DNA of 64,000 nucleotides from positions 1,178,001 to 1,242,000 of the forward strand of contig QEYB01000715.1 in the NCBI GenBank assembly GCA_017562135.1. The letters are read 5' to 3'. Positions within the stretch are counted from its first letter, which is position 1. Each line of letters begins with the position of its first letter. The position numbers and the translations under genes are program-made. The notes under the pieces are model-generated. The model made no database searches, had not been told where the DNA came from, and saw nothing but the letters and a program-made list of their open reading frames with translations. Of this stretch, positions 39,401 to 50,600 are shown piece after piece. The stretch comes from Dipylidium caninum. Its lineage: Eukaryota; Platyhelminthes; Cestoda; Cyclophyllidea; Dipylidiidae.

Positions 39401-41448
39401 CGGTGGTCTTTTAGCCTTATCTTCCATGTCTACCAACAAGATGCTCTTTAGCGACTCAACCGATGCTCGAGTTGGGTGCCGGTGCTGTTTATGTGAATGG
39501 CTCTAAGGAGTACTCAGAAGCACTCCGCGCCACGTCGCCTAGTTAAATCACAGTGATGGCTGATGTCGTTCTAATTATTCACAAGACAGGAGTGCGTCAA
39601 CGTGAAATACAAGTTAAAAATTTGTCTTCTAAAGACCTGTTTTTATAGTCAAGAACTAACGACCTTCAATGTACTCACATACTTTTAAGCCACATTTCAC
39701 ATCGTGTTAAACTACAATTACGCTTTTCCCCATTAAACGACTCCATTAATTATAGAGGGTGAGGGCGGCGGTATTCTCGGGGGCAAGAAACTTTCTTGAT
39801 TGCATGTGGAACCTCGTCAAACTAAGGCCAAACTACATAAGACTGGCACTTAAAAAGAATCCCAGAAATCAAAGCTACGGCAACTCAACTTGTTCTCGAA
39901 TGAAGTCGAGGATCTCCTAGCAACTTTGGTTCATACATCTGGGACAGTAAAACGCTTTGTCAAGACAGTAACCGATTTGACGAAGATCTGGAGCCCCGAC
40001 TATTGCGAGACAAAAGCGCTTCCAACTACAATTAATTTTAGCATTGCTTGCATTCTCAAGGCCACGGCAAGGTAGTAGAGGACTTCTCTTGACATCTTCT
40101 ACGTGATATCAATGAACAGACCCATCACATCCACTACTCAAACACTAAAAATACTTTGAGTATCCTCCCTAAATTCCTCCAAAAATAAAGAATCAAATCC
40201 TCCACAAATCAGTAGTAGCAGGACTTTACACAAGTTGCCTTTCGACCTGCATAAAAATCCCAAATGTTGCAGATTAACATTGTCGACCATCTTCTTACTG
40301 CTCGAAATTTCGACTGGCAATGACACCCCCCATTACCACACGAGTTAAAGTTACCCACAACCGATTGCAGGCAGAGGTTTATTCCAAGGGGTTTTCATCC
40401 CACCTCCTTCGGTGCAATTCAGTAAGCAGAGTCTAGGACGGTACTTGTAAAAATCGAGCTCGACGAAAGTCTCACTGCCTAAAAATCTGACTCATGCTTG
40501 AAACTACTACCGTAATTACATTCTGTAGCAAGGCATACATTTACACAGGAACAGATCAAAACTGTGCGTCTTTCATCAAAATGTAATTTGTTTGATGTTG
40601 GAAACTATCCAGAAGTGAAACGGGGTTTTAAGAACGATCATTGGATACGGTTAAATTCGCAAAAATAAGAGGATATGGCCTCTTTTCTGGGTTACCCGCA
40701 AAAGTCCCAATATCCTAAAGGCATATTTTGGCCTGCATGATTCTTAATTTCAGTATTTCTCAAAGATAGTTCAAATCCGTTATTACACTCACTTTCCCAC
40801 TGCTATTTCCTTGTCGCCTAAACATACCTATAGAATTGACGCCAAATCCTTGAGTAAAAAGCTATTCGTCCTCAATATGAATAAAAAAAAGCAGAGCTCA
40901 GGCTTCAGTATGGTGTTATATGCTGAGCACTAATCATAACCAAAAAAGGGAAGACAAAAAACCTTCAACTTACTCAAGCGCCAAGCATTACTAACGAGGA
41001 TTGTAACAAGAGCAATAAGATTGCAACCTGCTGCCAGGAGATCCTATTTCTAACCGGGCTTCCCAACGCGCTATCAAGCTTACAATCGCGAAACAATACG
41101 TATTTGCAGTTACTTAGTCCCTCCCAAGTAATTTCAACTTACATAGTAGTTTCAGTAATTGCCAAGTTTCTAGCAAACATAAGCTAATATTTACCAATAA
41201 CAGAACATAGGACAGTTAGTTTGATTAACAGGGTACTGAAACGTTTCAGTACATTATTTTAAAGGACAACTATTCAAACATACGGAAGTAAAATTGACAA
41301 ACAGTCCAATTTGCCCAAAACATTCCGCTTTACACCATGCCTTACAGGCCTTATTTTGCATATTTAAAATCAACTGAATAGTTAAATGACGAGGTCTACA
41401 CAGCAAACCACTAGCGCATGGAAGAGTAACATCGTAATGTGCGCGTAT
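36418..41448. other. 5-kb mostly non-coding region with decayed repeat fragments
   Basis: No intact gene found. The right part (39.5-41.4 kb) is AT-rich. Two segments, about 38580-38630 and 39370-39450, share GTCTCATGAGTACC and a nearby ACCAACAA motif. A CTTTTAGCCTTATCTTCCA string occurs at about 39313 and 39410. This suggests fragments of one dispersed repeat. A short minus-strand stretch near 40340-40360 reads VVGNFNS, faintly like the endonuclease of non-LTR retrotransposons, but frames on both sides are broken. An open frame at 36473-36943 (+) is in GC-moderate sequence and lacks supportable splice edges. Confidence 0.35.
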
Positions 41449-42500
41449 TTAAGAGGTAAAAATGTCAAATTCCATAATCTGCAAGTACTAACAGTGCTAA
41501 ATCAAGACAACCGAGTCAATAAAAGCATAAAAGACAAGTAAGAATGAATGTGTATTGAAAAAAGGGAAGTGGAAGAAAATCTTACAAGAAACCAGTCCAC
41601 TTCTTGGTGTGCAAAAGAGGAAAGCACACCCCAGTCAGTGATATATTCAAGGTCGGAGTCAGAGTAGGAAGGCAATGCTAACTTGCAACACACAGAGACA
41701 GACGCCCTTCAGCCGGCGGCCCCAGTCGGCTGTTCAAGAAAAGGTCAATATTAATAAAACTTCGATCAATCCCGATAAACGTGCATAAACGACCTTCTTT
41801 CAACCATTCTTGAGATTTCCAGTTGATGGGTCAAAGGAGCCTTATAAAAGAAGATAGGCATCTCCGACTGCTTTTTTCCGGATGCCTATTTCATGAAGTC
41901 AAGGTAAACCCACGTATGCCCTATCGATTAAAATAAGCAAACCGAGAGCCAGACGGTGATGTACGAAGACACGAGCCCAAGATATAAACGAAGCTGTCTT
42001 AAATCCCCGGTGGTATCAAGGCACAACCTGATTAAACAGTTGAGTACGGTGGACTTAACTTCACAAAGTAAAAACCGGACATCTGGACCCGGGATCGCCC
42101 GACTAAAGATTTGTATCCCCCTTCATCAAATTACTTTGATGAACTACTTATAAACATTAATCAACATCGTCACTGAATTCAGCCTTCCAAGACTGAAAAA
42201 GAACTGTAAATAGCGCGCCAGACTTATAACTTACTCTAATGATTGCGAATGGCACATCGTGAATGAAGCCTTCAAGTAGTCCCTTGAAAATCATATACCC
42301 AAAACCACCGCTGGTTGGAGATCGAGCGAGAACTTCTTGTAGAAGCTGGACCACCTGCGAGAGACTGCGTGCCTCGTCTGTACAACAGCAGAATAAGCAC
42401 TAGCAATAAAAACGAAAGGAATAAAAGAAATCTAAACTTCTAAGTCATCGAAACCCTCTAAGTAGGCGAATAAGTGAGTTAAAACCTGGTCCCCTCCCAT
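41449..42500 (-). CDS. Uncharacterised 108-aa protein, four exons
   Basis: Exons on the minus strand, in transcript order: 42500-42438, 42372-42235, 41681-41586, 41478-41449 (TAA). All introns are phase 0 and all exon lengths are multiples of three (63, 138, 96, 30 nt). Donors are GTTTAG, GTAAGT and GTAAG. The product starts MGGDQVLTHLFAYLEGF, continues with amphipathic helices, a Gly/hydrophobic segment and an acidic stretch (SYSDSDLEY), and ends IMEFDIFTS. I do not recognise a family. The ATG directly follows a strong acceptor (TTTTCATTGTAG). Either an upstream exon exists, or this is a spliced-leader acceptor for a second cistron starting 155 bases after the cyclin L stop. Exon sequences look coding by composition, but the gene call rests on frame and splice consistency alone. 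Confidence 0.5.
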
Positions 42501-42655
42501 CTACAATGAAAACGTAATTAAAAATGGGTACATGACATTAATGGTGGTGGTTTTAAGATTTAAAACTGTAAGTACTGTACAAGTTGGGGTGAGCCCGCTT
42601 CGAAAGGGAGGGAAATCCGATGCGTTTAAGTTAGTGAGACGAGTAGCGGCGGCCT

Positions 42656-44481
42656 CTATCGAGCGCGATTTTTTGAATTTGTTGAGTCGGTAATTCGCTG
42701 TCCACCAACATAACGAGAGGAAGGTCTGGACGGTTTTCTATCAACATCAGCACGACTGGGTCGATGGGGAGAATTCCGACTGCGCGATGCATGCTTCGAA
42801 GGAGGCGATCTATCCGAGCGACTTGAAGTAGACGAATAACTTGACGGAGATCGTGACCGATGACGTCGCCGATACTTACCATCATTGTAAGGACTTCTTG
42901 AATGCTTTCTGCGAGTTTCACGTCGACGAGATTTGTACAGAGAACTTTTGCGCATATCCGAAGGCCTAACTGGTGAAAGTGAATCCTCACTATAACTAGT
43001 AATCGATGCGCTAGTCGAGGAATGTCTGTGTTTGCGAACCTTCGACTTATTGTGTCTGGAAATGGGGCTGCGGGACCGATTATGACTTTTGTTAGAAACC
43101 CTTGATTTCGAGTCCACTTCACTATACGCGTTAGGTCGACGTTTATCTGGCGGACGAAGACTAAAGTACAGAGAAATAATAAGCTGAACATCATTAAAAA
43201 TAAAGTGTAAAGTCAACTAGACATACTTTGCGGTCTTCGGATCCTTCCCATCGGACACGGCAACTCCATTCGTCCCATCCGAGGGACGTTTCACAGCATC
43301 CACCACAGACCCCACCTGAACAGTCTCGGGAATCGTAGCGTTAGGCGAGCTTTTGCCTCTAACACCATTGGGAACAGCACATTCTGACGCTGGTTTTGGA
43401 CTTTCCGTGCTTAAATTATCAATATTTTTATTAGTGACAGCAGCTGCAATAGCGGCAGCCGCGGCAGCTTCCCTTTCTTCAGCTTGCTTCTTTCGAACTT
43501 CAGTTAAACGCAACTCTAAGGCGCTAATGTTAGGTTTTCCCCTAGCATAGAGGCGCTGAAGACACAACGCGATTTCGTGAACAGACTCGTCGTCAACATT
43601 AAACATTTCCCACCATGGAGGACATCGAGGAAGAGGAATTCCAAGTCGTCTGGCAGCGAGAAAAATGCATGCGCAGGCCACCGCTTCGGGAGTATGACGT
43701 ACGAAAACGTCCGTCCGAAGTACGTCGTTCATGCAATTCCTAAGAAATAAAAAACATATTCACCATGACTTAAAAGTAATTGTTACGCCTTTTATTGGTC
43801 AAGCAAATTGGTAATTCACTTACCACGATGTTTGAACAAATTCCTTGTTGTTTTCAAATGAGAGCGTTCTGAGATACATTATAATAAGCTAAGTCAGAGA
43901 AATGAGTAATTATCATTGCTCCTACCTTATGTGGGTGTTTTCCGTGTACACAAAATCCCAGTTCTTTTAAGACTCGACGCTCTGCCTTTATAATGTGTCT
44001 TTTCAAATTAACATACGCTTGATCAAATATTACCGGAGTAAATTGCCTAAAAGGGGTCACACAATGTATACCATACTAACCTCGCCTCCCTCGCTTGTTT
44101 CATATGGTGAAAAACGTTAATAACCTCGCGAATTCGCCGCGGGCATTCTTCAATTTTTGCGGCTAAAAATATGCTTGCCATAGCGTAATGCTGGACAATA
44201 ACGCACTTATATTACATTACCTCATAGACATATCTTACGAATGACTTTGAGAAAAAGTACCGTTGGTAGAGGACTTGAGCAGTTGCCATTGCCACTTGGG
44301 GAAGTTTCAGAAGAGTGCCGGCGTCTTGAATTAGCTCACAACCAATATAGCGAAGATCGAATTCCGTTTCGGCGTCAAGTCCGTCTATGGCGGATGGCGT
44401 GGGAGATAATTTTTCTGGCGGGATGACATAGTTGTCGATGGACAAATGAACACCAGCATACTCCCACTCGGGACTCGCCAT
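42656..44481 (-). CDS. CCNL: Cyclin L (splicing-associated RS-domain cyclin)
   Basis: Model of 524 aa. Exons in transcript order: 44481-44221, 44190-44081, 44046-43926, 43888-43824, 43739-43227, 43160-42656. Cyclin L pairs with CDK10/11-type kinases in nuclear speckles to control pre-mRNA splicing and transcription. Diagnostic matches include [72 protein letters not shown] and the second cyclin fold with [17 protein letters not shown] poly-Ala stretch (around 43441-43475) precedes the C-terminal exon, which encodes a typical Arg/Ser-rich domain ([13 protein letters not shown]). Introns are 27-104 nt. The start was chosen at [10 protein letters not shown] because the family begins near there; an in-frame ATG exists at 44574. 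Failure to splice the last intron gives a stop after three codons and a short isoform without the RS domain. Confidence 0.95.
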
Positions 44482-45276
44482 CTTCGATATTTCGGAACTA
44501 CCGCTCCAACAATTGGATGATGCGATTACCGAATAAGATAGAACATCTAATAGTCGAAAGGTGTAGTAATGCAAAGATAAAAATGATCTAATTTAATTCT
44601 TGTGGAAAACCTGTGATATATAAAGACACGTGTAGGAAAAGATTATACTGGCGAAAAAATGTAACAGCTTTGCTAGGATAAGCAATTCAAAAATCAGAAT
44701 TGCGAATTGGCTAAGTTTTAATTGTAAATTCTATAGACATTCCGACGTATTCCGCATGAAGATATTATGGCAGGCAACCTATTATTACCGCCAACATAAT
44801 ATAGTCATGGAAATCAAAGTAAAATCGCTGGGCCATAGAAACGAAAAGAAGCAGCGAGGAATCGTCGTAGGATTAATTTGCGGTGTTATATGGCTATGAT
44901 TCTGTCTCCTTGACCGTTCATCGCGTGAAATGCATTGGCGGAGCAAGGTTGATTTCTGCTTTGTACCTTTCGTCCCATCCCGTATCCGATGAAAAAAAAA
45001 CATTCGTCAAATGAAATTGTAAATAGTTTGTTTGCTAGTCCGTTTACCACGTTAAGTTCTTGAAGGGAATTCCGCATATTTGGAAAATGATCGTTATCCT
45101 TGTTTTTCGTCAAGTTAATACAAACCACTAAGCTGATATAAAATTTTTTGTTAGTGTTGCCTTCTCTATTGTTTGTCAACATTCCGCCGCAAAAATTTAA
45201 TATCTCGGTTGTTTAAGCTAACACCGCAAGTAGGACAAGCTTGATTACTAAGATTGCCCGCGTGCACGGCTTTTCA
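44482..45276. promoter_or_regulatory. Divergent intergenic region between cyclin L and La
   Basis: About 0.8 kb between two head-to-head start codons. AT-rich, with no coding signal beyond the short upstream extension of the cyclin L frame. It must contain the promoters of both genes or one shared bidirectional promoter. I saw no unambiguous TATA or initiator element. Confidence 0.5.
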
Positions 45277-47346
45277 ATGTCGGAGTCAGATTTAGAAGCG
45301 AGGATACTCCGACAAGTTGAGGTAATTTTTGTTTGACTTAATGTACCAGTATTACTTCGGCGATATAAATCTCCCTAAAGACACTTTTTTGAAGAAAACC
45401 CTGGAACAAAATGATGGCTGTATGGCATTATAAGCTAATTGTTTTTAGGGATGCCTTTTACCACTTTGTTAAAATTCAAAAGACTGAAACAATTGTCAAC
45501 AGATATTGATGTCATAAAAAACGCATTGTCAAAGTCACAGTTGCTTGAAATTGGAAATGTAGGTGTTCGTCGCGTTCCATCAAATCCTGCACCAAAATCA
45601 CTTTCTGAGGCCCTCACAATTCACGGCGAGAGAGCTATTTACGCCAAAGGATTTCCAACAGAGTTAACCCTTGATGATATTATTTCGTGGCTTGAGAGTG
45701 TTGCAGGTGAAACATATGATGTTTTCTGTAAGCGCTTACCGAACAAGTCGTTTAAGGCACGTCAACATGCTCCTATACTTAAGTTTCTCTAGGGCAGTAT
45801 TTATGTAACATTTAAAGAAAAGGAGGCTGCTGATAAGTTTATGACGTCCTCAGACTGCGGCAACTTTCGCGGCAGCCCCCTTCTACGGAAATGGTAGTAA
45901 GTAAAAAGACCTTGTCAGCAAGAATTCTCCTCGTAAACACATAATGGATTCCAAACATACATTTGTAGCAAGGATTATTTGGAAGATAAAATAAAGGCAA
46001 AGAAGGCTAGAATCGAAGAAAAGCAGAAAAAACATGATCGTCAAAAGGCTGATATTGTATCGAAGATGACCACCGGTGCATTGTTGGAGATTTCAGGCCT
46101 CCCACCTTTGTGTGAGTCCAGAAAACTTACATTCTTTAATTTAGTATCAGCCTCGCCACTTCTTTTAACATACTTTAGGAACGTAGGTTTTCTGCCTGGT
46201 TTGTTGCTTTACCTAGGGCCCATTGTGAAATTTTCAATACGGCTTTCGTGTGTCAAGAGTGACATGAATGTATTTTTTTGGCACATTTAGCACCTAAAAT
46301 GGATGAGCATGATGATAAAAAATTGCCGTCCCCTGACGGTTCCCAAGAAGGCGAGGAAGTAACTGAATCTAAGGCGCAGCAAGACGATCCCGAAAACAAG
46401 GGGGAAATTCCTGAGGATATTAAAGCAGGTGAAAGCAGAAGAACAATTTCGAACCTCAAATCATGGATTAATGAGAAGGTATTGATACGTTTGTACCTGT
46501 TTGATATCTTATTGTCCAAACCCGCCGTTTGATTTCCAGCATTATTAATATATATGTATATTTTAAATAAGTTGAAGTCTAGTATTCCTGTTGCTTGGAT
46601 TGACATTGAGCCTTCGGAAAATAAAGCATTGATACGCTTCAAAGAGGCTAATTCAGCCGTACTGGCTCTCGAACAGCTGACCAAGGCCTTTGATGATGGC
46701 AAGATAGTGTATAACGGGTCGAAAATTACTGGTCGCTTGATTGAGGGTAATTACCGCTTTACATAGTCATCCGATTTCTCGTATTTGTTCTTTTTATCTG
46801 AGGTAAATTTCCCTAATACTTATTTATGTAGGAGATGAAGAATTTGAGCTTTGGAAGAAAATCCTGAACACTCTGTCTTCGAGGAAACGGAAGGCAAATA
46901 AATCAAAGGTAGACCGCATCTTATTTTTGAGATTTTGAGGACTACATAAGATGCCTATATAAATTTTGTAAGATTTAACTTATTTCAATGCCATCTATGT
47001 TATGTCCTATTCTTGATATCTGCTTTTATTTAGCCTTCGGGACAGTAGAATTAGGGGCTTTTTAATTTGTATTATCACATTACTTTTGCGGGCATTCTTA
47101 GAGTTGTACCAATGCGTCTTAAAAATGCTTAATCACAGGTACTTTGTGTTCGTAACTGTAATTAGTAAGTAATAAGCTGTGTAGTTGCCATAGCACTTGC
47201 TCTGCTCACGTCTGTGTTGCTTTTTTCAAAGCTCCCCAAGGGTGCATATATTTACGGCCTTTGTGACGTACCACGTATGCTGTTTAAGGCTTGGCCTTCT
47301 TTTTTAGGCTGGAAGATTCGGCAACAAACGTCGTCGTCACAATTAA
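45277..47346 (+). CDS. SSB: Lupus La protein homologue (RNA chaperone of pol III transcripts)
   Basis: Model of 381 aa. Exons: 45277-45321, 45350-45419, 45449-45756, 45793-45893, 45969-46111, 46291-46478, 46572-46746, 46832-46908, 47308-47346. La binds the 3' UUU-OH of nascent RNA polymerase III transcripts in the nucleus. The La motif spans residues ~8-90 (YYFGDINLPKDTFLKK, PFTTLLKFKRLKQLSTD). RRM1 starts at AIYAKGF (~101), followed by a basic helical linker. A second RRM (xRRM) contains VAWIDIEP and ALIRF. The C-terminus is basic (GRFGNKRRRHN). The first two introns are 28 and 29 nt; the third (36 nt) has a GC donor (AAG|GCACGT). The loop after LLEISGLPPL of the second RRM carries an unusually acidic insertion of about 50 residues. 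AATAAA lies about 30 nt after the stop. Confidence 0.95.
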
Positions 47347-47610
47347 ATTTGTACACTGCTATCGTCTTTTATAAAAAATAAAGTATTTGAAGTTTCTTTG
47401 GTTTAGTTTTTTCGTCCGTAATATCTGTAAATCGAAATTTCCACGATACGATTGTCCGATTGCCTTTCAATCAGACAAGGATTTGATGCGGGTTGTGTGT
47501 TATCTATTTTTTCTCATTTACTTAGGCGTCGAGGAATTCGGGTCGAAAGGCCCCACGAACCGCCGATTTTGCGAAAAACCGACCGTCTCTTGTAATTTCC
47601 CTCGATTCCA

Positions 47611-50600
47611 ATGCTAGAAAACGCCGCCCAAATCGGCGTCATCCGATTAGCTCTTCCAGACATTATAGTGATAGCCGGAAGCGCAACTTACAGAATGCTA
47701 TTCGAGACCATATATCAACTTATTCGAAAGCGTCGTTTGTTAGCTAAGTGGCATCGTATAGGACTTTTGTATCTCAAGAATGATGCTCTTATTAACAAAC
47801 AAATCAGGGAGGCAGCTAATCGTAACTGGAAGAACTTGAGTGTTAATTCCGATGGAGTTTCCTCAAATTCACAGTCGATGCTGGCGGCGCCGGTCGAAAT
47901 ACCTCAATTGTACAGTCAGCTGGGTCGATTCGAAGCTAAAATAAACGGCCACGTGGCACGTGTTGGCGTATCTATAATTCCTCCAGTGAGTTCTGCCTCC
48001 ATCTCACTTGTTAATGTCGGAGCCCCTTAAGGTGTGTCTGAATGTTTTCGCTCAATGAATTGTTCCATCGGCATGCATCCGGTGCATTGATTGTAATAAT
48101 GAAAATCTTAGGTTATCATTAGCACTCGTCTCTTGTACATTTTATGCTTTAAGCATTTGCGGGCAGTTCTAGCGCCAATTTTATTTCACTTCGGTATCGG
48201 ATTATTCATATATCGGATTATTCATATAATCTGGCTTAGTGCGTATTCTTAATCCACTAAATAACTTCGCATTTGAATGTCATAAGTGGAGTCCATCTGG
48301 CGTATCAACATTTTTCCTTTTTTGGCCTGAACTGTCCCTAGTTACTGCTCCTTCTTCATAATTGAGGTCGATCCTCTTCCCGCAATGTCAAGTTGGGCCC
48401 CTTTGCAACTGAATTATTCCGTGGAAGACGAACCCGTTCTTAATCATTTACCCTACATGGGAGAAGAACAGGCCCAGGATGACGTCTTTTTGGAGGAACT
48501 GCTTAACAACTATGACGGTCGCCTACACGGGAATTTCCCCTTTTGACTTTGAATCTTACTTAACTGTGGAGTTAGTCGATACGGTACATTTTAAGTGGTC
48601 CACTTTGCCCAACACCGAAGTTGTTGAGCTCCAAACTTGCTCTCTCGACTGTGACAGGAGGTCTCCAAAGAAGGAAGAAAAATCATTCGATCAAGTTGCT
48701 CTAGACGATGAGTGTAATGTAAGTTGGAATCAGTGGTCGTTGCTTCTCCTCCATTTGGTCTTAAGTTAGGACATATTTTTTGTGAATCCGAGCAGATTGT
48801 TTCTGAAAATGGAATTCCCTCCACGTCGAAAACGGTCACCCCTGTGTCCAATTTACCGGGATTTTCGGGGAGTCCCTTAAAAGATAATTCTCTTGGACCA
48901 ACAGAGGCCTCTAGTTGTGAGGCGAATATCTCGCGAATTTCAGAATGCGGCATTCCTGATTCAGTTTTTAAGGTGTCATAAGTTTGTCTAAATTTATCTA
49001 AAGTTCTGATTGTTTTTTTTACGGTTTTCCTTTTAGGCAATCGCTTTGACATTTGGATCCATCGAAGACTCAAAAAAACTTCAAGTTCACTACTCTGAAA
49101 TAAAGAATACTAGAAATAACTCTGTTGTAAGCAATTCTTGGGCGTTTTTTTGTTTACTGCTTTGCCTTTATATGATTATGAACTGTTCACTCTGTATCGT
49201 GGATGTTTAACATATTCTTATACCTTGTTTCATATTGGATGTTATGTCATGATTTCCAACTATATCTTAAAGTTTCAGTAGTAAACAAAATTTCAGTAGT
49301 AAACAAAATTTCATAAGAAATTATTACTGCGAATTTAGGCGCCTGAGACCGGTACCCCATCCTGTCCCAATTTGGACGATCCTTATGAAGTGAAGGCAGT
49401 TTGTGAAAGGGATCAGAAGAAGCCTTCTCGTCATGATGCGTTGCACACATTTCGTGCTCTTTTCTGCCGCCGTTGCTTTAAGTACGACTGTGCCCTTCAT
49501 CCTTATAAGTCAACACAGACTATGTGGAGTCACAGATGGCCTGTTAAATCTTGGGCATGTTCAAGTAAGAATAATTTACCAACACCTGTGTATTCTGAGC
49601 TAATTTGTAACGCGCACAGTACCGCCTGCTTTAATTTGTTTGATGTTTAATTATTCCTTAGATCTTTCCTTGTGTGGTCCCGATTGCATTCGTGCAGTTC
49701 GTAGCGGTGATATGGACAGTGTCGGAAATGAGGGCAAAAACAAGGATAACGAAAAGGATGAAGAATGGGAAATCTCCGAGCAGACTCTTTTTGAAGTTCT
49801 TGCTCCCATATACATCCCTTTTGGTCAACCAAGTCTCCAAAATCATAACTGGTGTTGCGTTCTTGCTGGCTACATTAAAACTCGAACCTGTAAGGAGGTG
49901 GGTTTCTCTGGTCACTTATTTTGTTAAATGTATCATATTTTATATCCTACAACCCAGATTTTATTACAGTGAAGTATCTTTTGCGCTTCCCACCTCAATT
50001 TCTAAATTGTATTGTAAGGTTTCGAACAGCTGCCTATCGCTTTAAGGCATCGATCTCCATTTTCTCAAACTAGGTTTTTCGTCACTGTGAAAGTCAAATG
50101 CTCAAGGACTCATTTATTTTGTTTGGTCACGACATCGGTCAATCACGTCTTGTTAATCAGTACAATGATGAGATATCCATTTCAAACATTCGCAATGGGA
50201 AGCGGCCTATTGGCGATGGCAATTCCGATTTCGAAGAACCGATGTCTGATGATGAGGATGGAACGGGCACGAATGACCTTGTTGGGTTCCTGATCGGAGG
50301 AAAAAAAAAACGAAGAAAATCGAAACGATCGCGTATCTCTCTTGTGAAGCACCCTTTGGTGTCACGTCGACCTGGTAGGAAGTAAATTTGCAAAGCATGT
50401 CTGTCGTGTTTCGGGCCCTTTTTCTCACAGAATTGCTATGACTTTTGTTATCTACCTCAGCTTTTGCCTTTTTACGTTTGTTAAATGTCGTAATTTCAAC
50501 CCAATTCGTGATGTGCAACAAATAGGAAACATCAACTTCTCCACTTTGTCGCAGGCCCCTTAAACGACTATGATGACTCGCACCCGGGCCATGTGGGGAA

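Noticed and set aside
40138..40380. Possible non-LTR retrotransposon endonuclease fragment (VVGNFNS on the minus strand)
   Set aside because: Only a seven-residue resemblance with broken frames around it; too little to call a mobile element.
42631..43194. 187-codon minus-strand frame overlapping cyclin L
   Set aside because: Alternative frame of the RS-domain exon; the RS frame has a fitting acceptor and family match.
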